In this document: positions 59,700 to 64,000 of the stretch, in pieces
How positions within the stretch are numbered: the first letter of the stretch is position 1
Layout: the number at the start of each line of letters is the position of its first letter
Origin: Sympetrum striolatum
Taxonomy: Eukaryota > Arthropoda > Insecta > Odonata > Libellulidae
DNA: 64,000 nt
Direction: 5' to 3'
Assembly (NCBI GenBank): GCA_947579665.1
Contig: OX388347.1
Coordinates: 38,138,943-38,202,942, forward strand
The notes under the pieces: model-generated
Databases searched by the model: none
What the model saw: the letters and a program-made list of their open reading frames with translations, nothing else
Told to the model about the DNA's origin: nothing
Program-made: the position numbers and the translations under genes

Positions 59700-60860
59700 A
59701 TAATCAGCGAGCCGTATTCAATAGTTGGATAGATGTCTTTCCCTCCAGCCAAAGAAATGAAAAGAAGATTTGAAAATCATTCCTTTCAGTGGCGCTCCCT
59801 TTGCATAACTTAAATGGTAAGCGATCTCGAGCGACGAGCACCTTGCAACGAGAAGCAATAATTTCAACAGGTTCCTTCAACAACTAAGGCGCTTACTCCT
59901 CATCTTTGCGAAAAACTCCCTCCGATGCCTAAGAATGATTACACTAATGAAAAGACGTACCATTACCCTTTGAGTGCGCGGATATCGAAAGGGGGACGTA
60001 CTCCTTCGTCCTTCCTTTATGCGGAAAGGTATTGATGAAGTGGAATGTTTGAGGAAAAAGGAAGGCAGGGCCAGAGAGAGTTTGCCGGAAAAAAGGATGA
60101 AAACGCGTTAAAGGAGGTTGAAAGAAGCGACAAAAAGGGAAGGAAAACTAAAGGAAAGGAATGAATGAGGGTAAGGGAAGCGATATAAAAGAAGAGCCCG
60201 CCACGGTTCCGATTCAGCAAAAAATTAAACACCGGCGGAAAAGTGTCTCTTAATGAAATTAACGGCGACTAAATAGCTACACTGTCTCTTTTCATCCTCA
60301 CAAGGGCTGTGCTCCATAGGAGAGAAAGAGGGAAATCCTTCGCGTACGACCTCTCTTTTCACCCGTCTTCAATACTGGGGAATAAAGGTAAAAATAAGAA
60401 GTTCGCATTCACCGCGTAACCTACCCAAGCAGGCCACTACCTTAAGGACTAATCACCGGAAACCTTAGGAGGAGGGTGTAAACAAAAGAAAGAGGGAGGG
60501 CGGGGGGAAAAATAATCAAGACAGCCCATCAAGGAGCAGCCACCAACGAAGCGAAGGGGCGGAGGACCATTACAAAACCAGTACGTGATGGTGGTACATC
60601 AAAGGATTCCCCCAGTCTCTCCTTGAGGGAAATTAACCAAGAGGAAGAGTTTTCCAGGGCCGGAGGGGAAGGGGTCGATGAGGGTTTGGGTGGGGGAGGA
60701 GGAGAGGGAGCGAGATAAGGAAAGGGGAGAGAGATGTATGAAAAGGAGAATGCAATCGATATGTATGAGAAAGTGAGGAGAACAGTGCGTTAGAATAGGC
60801 TCACGCACGAAGAGGACCGACTAGGAGGTGCCAACGAGTACTGCGAATGTCTGCATACGT
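59700..60860. other. Long GA-rich, GC-richer island
   Basis: The plus strand is strongly purine-rich (60040-60190, 60470-60790) with G runs. Such tracts can form triplex or G-rich structures. No coding frame is credible. Confidence 0.4.
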
Positions 60861-62586
60861 GGCCCTATTGGCCGTTGTTGTTTTGATTATATTGGGGGGG
60901 AAAGGTTTCCGCCTGGATGATTATAAGTTATCGGAGGAAAAATATTTTCTTGTTAGCTTTTGATAATTAAGAATTTGGTGTTTTTCCTCTTTTGCATATC
61001 TGCTGATAGAGGGCGTGTTTTAGGAATTTTAAAAAGCTAGATTACGGCGATCCCCGATAGGAGTCCACTCACCCCTCTTGTTTGCTAAAAGTTGGCCCGA
61101 TTAATGCACGAGTATCGCAACGTGAAATCTTTAAATTAATCAAGTTATGAAGAAATATAGAGAGGGAGGAAGCCAAGTTATATAACCGCTTTTTTGTTGT
61201 TTTTTTTCTTATTTTTATTCCTGTTGTAAAATTTCCCATCTCAAGTCGTAGTGCATATTATTCATTCGGTTATACCATAATATCGCTAATTTTTAAAGAA
61301 AGTTACAATTCCAATGGTCCTTTTCTTCTCCTTTTGCTATTGCACATACTCCGGAAACTTAAGGTTTACTAGGAAGTGTAGAAGTTTACCACATGCTGAA
61401 GTCATCATAGTACTATCTCTGCAGTATTTCGTTACTACTTTACGACATTATTATAATCAAGAAATCCGATTCGTATTACTGTACAAATTTCATTCGATAT
61501 TTGTGTTCTTTCGTTCAAATTTCTTTAACCCACTTCGATATATCTAATTCCATCGTATTTGAAGTGGAATTTATTTTCTGCGTTTAGCCTAGTTTCGTAA
61601 TATTTGATGTTATGTACTTAATATAGTATGTTTTCAAAATCCTTAAAAAATCTACTTTTTTAAGTGAATCTATTCGTTTTTTCATTTTGTTTTGATAAAA
61701 GGTTAACATTTCGTCGGTTTAGTTTAATATAATAATGTGAGGTCTTCCTTTAACTTATAAGACAATGAACCAGGTTTACATAATCAAAGATAATTATACG
61801 TCTAATTTATAATATCATATCAATAGGGACATATAGTACGGTCTAGTACATACTTTGGATTTAATGTCGATCTCAAGAACAGATTTCAGAGAAAATGTCT
61901 TTACTTTAAATGGAATCTTTTCATATTGCGAAGGAAATAAATTCAAAGGAAAATTTGTATGCAAAAACTTACAGGCGACACTTTCCTTGCTTGGCGATTT
62001 CGTAATGGAGAAGGAAGTAGAACGTCACTGGCAGTGATTCAACTCTTTTCAGAATCTTAAACAGGAAGCCGAGGGCTTATTATTTCTCGCCCGTTTATCG
62101 CCCGCGTGTGAGGTTGATCCGTGACGCAGATTGTTACGTATACAGCCCATGGATAGATAGCGTACATCCAAAGGACGGATCTCGCCAATTTAATGGATCA
62201 TTCGATGATACGGAGATTCGCGGTTTGGGCAATTGCGCATGGATTCTCATTGATGCAGTGGAAAGTACATCTTCTCCGTCATTAACTGATAGAGATATCG
62301 ACAGTTTTTATTAACTGCGGAAACAACATAAATTGCAAACGTGTCGTATTAAAATTGGACATTTTCTCTTGCCTTTTGATTCTTAATAATTGATTTCTTA
62401 ATAAGAAGATGAAGTTTGGCGTTCTCGTAGAATATGCTTGAAAAGGAATTTCAAGCCATTCCCTTACATTGATAACATAAAAATTTGAATGGGTCTGAAT
62501 AAACTTCTTTTAAGATCACCCGCTAGAAAAGGCCTCTTAGTAGAACCCAGTATTTCGCTTATAACAATATTTGCAAAGGTTTAGGG
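60861..62586. other. AT-rich DNA
   Basis: A GC-richer patch lies at about 62040-62320; otherwise featureless. Confidence 0.45.
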
Positions 62587-62775
62587 CAAGGATTCCCAAC
62601 CTTTTAGCAACTGCGTACATACCACTTGAAATTTTGACGTACATACAAACCAACAGTCCTATATTTTTTTAGAAACATATGTATACTGTCGGGAAAGTGC
62701 AAAATGTCTTGTTTTATTTTAATTAAATTACTAAGAAAACTTCAATTTTAATGAACCCCATTTTGGGAACCCCTG
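62587..62775. mobile_element. Short hAT MITE
   Basis: The left end CAAGGATTCCCAACCTTTT and the right end TTTTGGGAACCCCTG are inverted versions of the common hAT end CAGGGGTTCCCAA. The flanks GTTTAGGG (62579-62586) and GTTTGTGG (62776-62783) agree at 6 of 8 bases, consistent with an old 8-bp target duplication. 189 bp, AT-rich and non-coding. Confidence 0.65.
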
Positions 62776-62783
62776 GTTTGTGG

Positions 62784-64000
62784 GACACGGAATATCAACG
62801 GTTTGTAATTCCTTCGACTGCTCTAATTATTCCTTCTACTTTGAAAATTAAGTCGATAAAAATCGAAGTAGTTTCACGCCATCTAATTTTCGGACCCCAA
62901 TTTAAAATGAGAAATTATAAAATTTATACCTTCAAATAAGTAATCCAGGCCTCCTTTAATCAGAAAATGACTTTGTGCTCCTTGATCATAACCCTAAAAA
63001 ATATTTTACGTAAGTCATATTTTCTATTGCTACTGTTTAAAATTATTTCTTTGAAATTTCTTAGTGAAGTATTTCATCCAATTCCTTTAAAGCCTACTGA
63101 CCCTCAGCAATCAAGATAACTAAAGCGATGGATTTTTTTCAGTCTAAGATTATGATCAAGTATTTATGACCATTTAATGCGTAGCGCGGCAGCACGAGCA
63201 TTATAATTCCTTTATTTCAATGGTAGTGCTTTGTTCGCTCTTTGCGAAACAATCTGGCGGAAATTTTCCTAATTTCCATTCTCAGAAAGTAAATCACTCA
63301 TTCTCTCTATAATGATGCACAATGCTATTCGTCCCGCGTATGACGCACGTTAACATGATTGGCAAAGCTCGAACCGGACGAGTTGCCGGCAAACGAATCC
63401 TTTGGTAATGAGTCGAAAACTAGGATATTTTCCGTCTTTTAACCGTATGCCGTTGATCAATCATGGCAGTGGCTCTCTACGGAAATGAACGTTGGTGTGC
63501 ATATTGACATGGAATAATGAAACAGGGTTCAAACTTCGGTTATTATTTTTCCAATAAAAAATTGAAAAGGTAATAAGCTCCTAATCCCAAGTCCTAAGTG
63601 AGCTGTTTAGTGTTCTTAATTAAATTATAAAATTTTCCGTAAATTCATTTTGAATTACTTTGCTAACTTAGGCTGTTAACGTTAGATATTCTTAGTTTTA
63701 GAAATAAATGGCGCCATTTCCGTTACTATCAGCATATAATTTTCAATGAGCTATCGCAGAAATGAATATTAGAAATACCATTAAAATTATCATAATACTG
63801 AATCACTCACACCACTTTACAATCATGCCTAATCAGCTAAATCGAGATTGGGAAACATGGAATATGGTAGCTTCACTGCGGGCTTTCTTTGTTTTCTATC
63901 TACAATTTTTTTAATCTACTCAAAAGTTTTGCAAACATTTTGCATAAATTCTCACTTTAGAAATTAGTTCTATCCATAGTTAAAATGTATTTCAAATCAA
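62784..64000. other. AT-rich DNA to window end
   Basis: No feature recognised. Confidence 0.45.

Noticed and set aside
1..64000. CRISPR arrays, operons, ribosome binding sites, LTR retrotransposons
   Set aside because: Intron-like AT-rich DNA with animal-type SINEs and LINEs. No spacer-repeat arrays, no paired long terminal repeats, and no protease, integrase or envelope motifs seen.

Overview
The window looks like intergenic or intronic DNA from an arthropod genome, most likely an insect. It is AT-rich, has no long open frame, and carries many short, decayed mobile elements typical of animals: tRNA-derived SINEs, CR1-like and other non-LTR fragments, hAT, Tc1-like and pogo-like DNA elements, and Penelope-type hammerhead-like motifs. 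I cannot name the species. I recognise no host protein-coding gene. The longest open frames (up to 231 codons) lie in GC-richer islands where several frames and both strands are open, and none resembles a known family.

Layout. 1-9.2 kb is AT-rich, with one foldback-like MITE (1084-1377), a hammerhead-like motif (2406-2438) and a tRNA-derived SINE (2636-2830). 9.2-14 kb has two hairpins and two GC-rich islands (9590-10880, 13040-13960). 18.6-20.7 kb is a Russian-doll insertion: a second foldback MITE copy holds a pogo-like element. That element holds a hAT element (with a further terminal-inverted-repeat element inside it) and a LINE 3' end. The whole stack lies between two ~50-60 bp direct repeats. 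23.0-24.1 kb is an array of tRNA-like box-B motifs spaced ~167 bp apart. 26.9-27.1 kb holds a perfect 68-bp inverted repeat whose minus strand can fold as a hammerhead. A compact hammerhead-like motif lies at 31410-31449. 36.6-46.1 kb holds the remains of a CR1-like LINE (40.1-42.4 kb), two further LINE 3' ends, and Tc1-like and hAT-like fragments. 50.4-51.5 kb holds another LINE 3' end and a decayed reverse-transcriptase C-terminus. From 51.5 kb to the end, GA-rich islands alternate with AT-rich DNA, with one more foldback (58239-58355) and a short hAT MITE (62587-62775).

The most interesting signal is a dispersed family of hammerhead-like motifs. All five are on the minus strand. Four have an intact CUGANGA core, and four have a self-complementary stem III (ACGU, AGCU or ACCGGU) of the kind known from dimer-acting hammerheads in Penelope-like retroelements. 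Two of them sit in foldbacks. All identifications are by eye; no database search or folding program was run.
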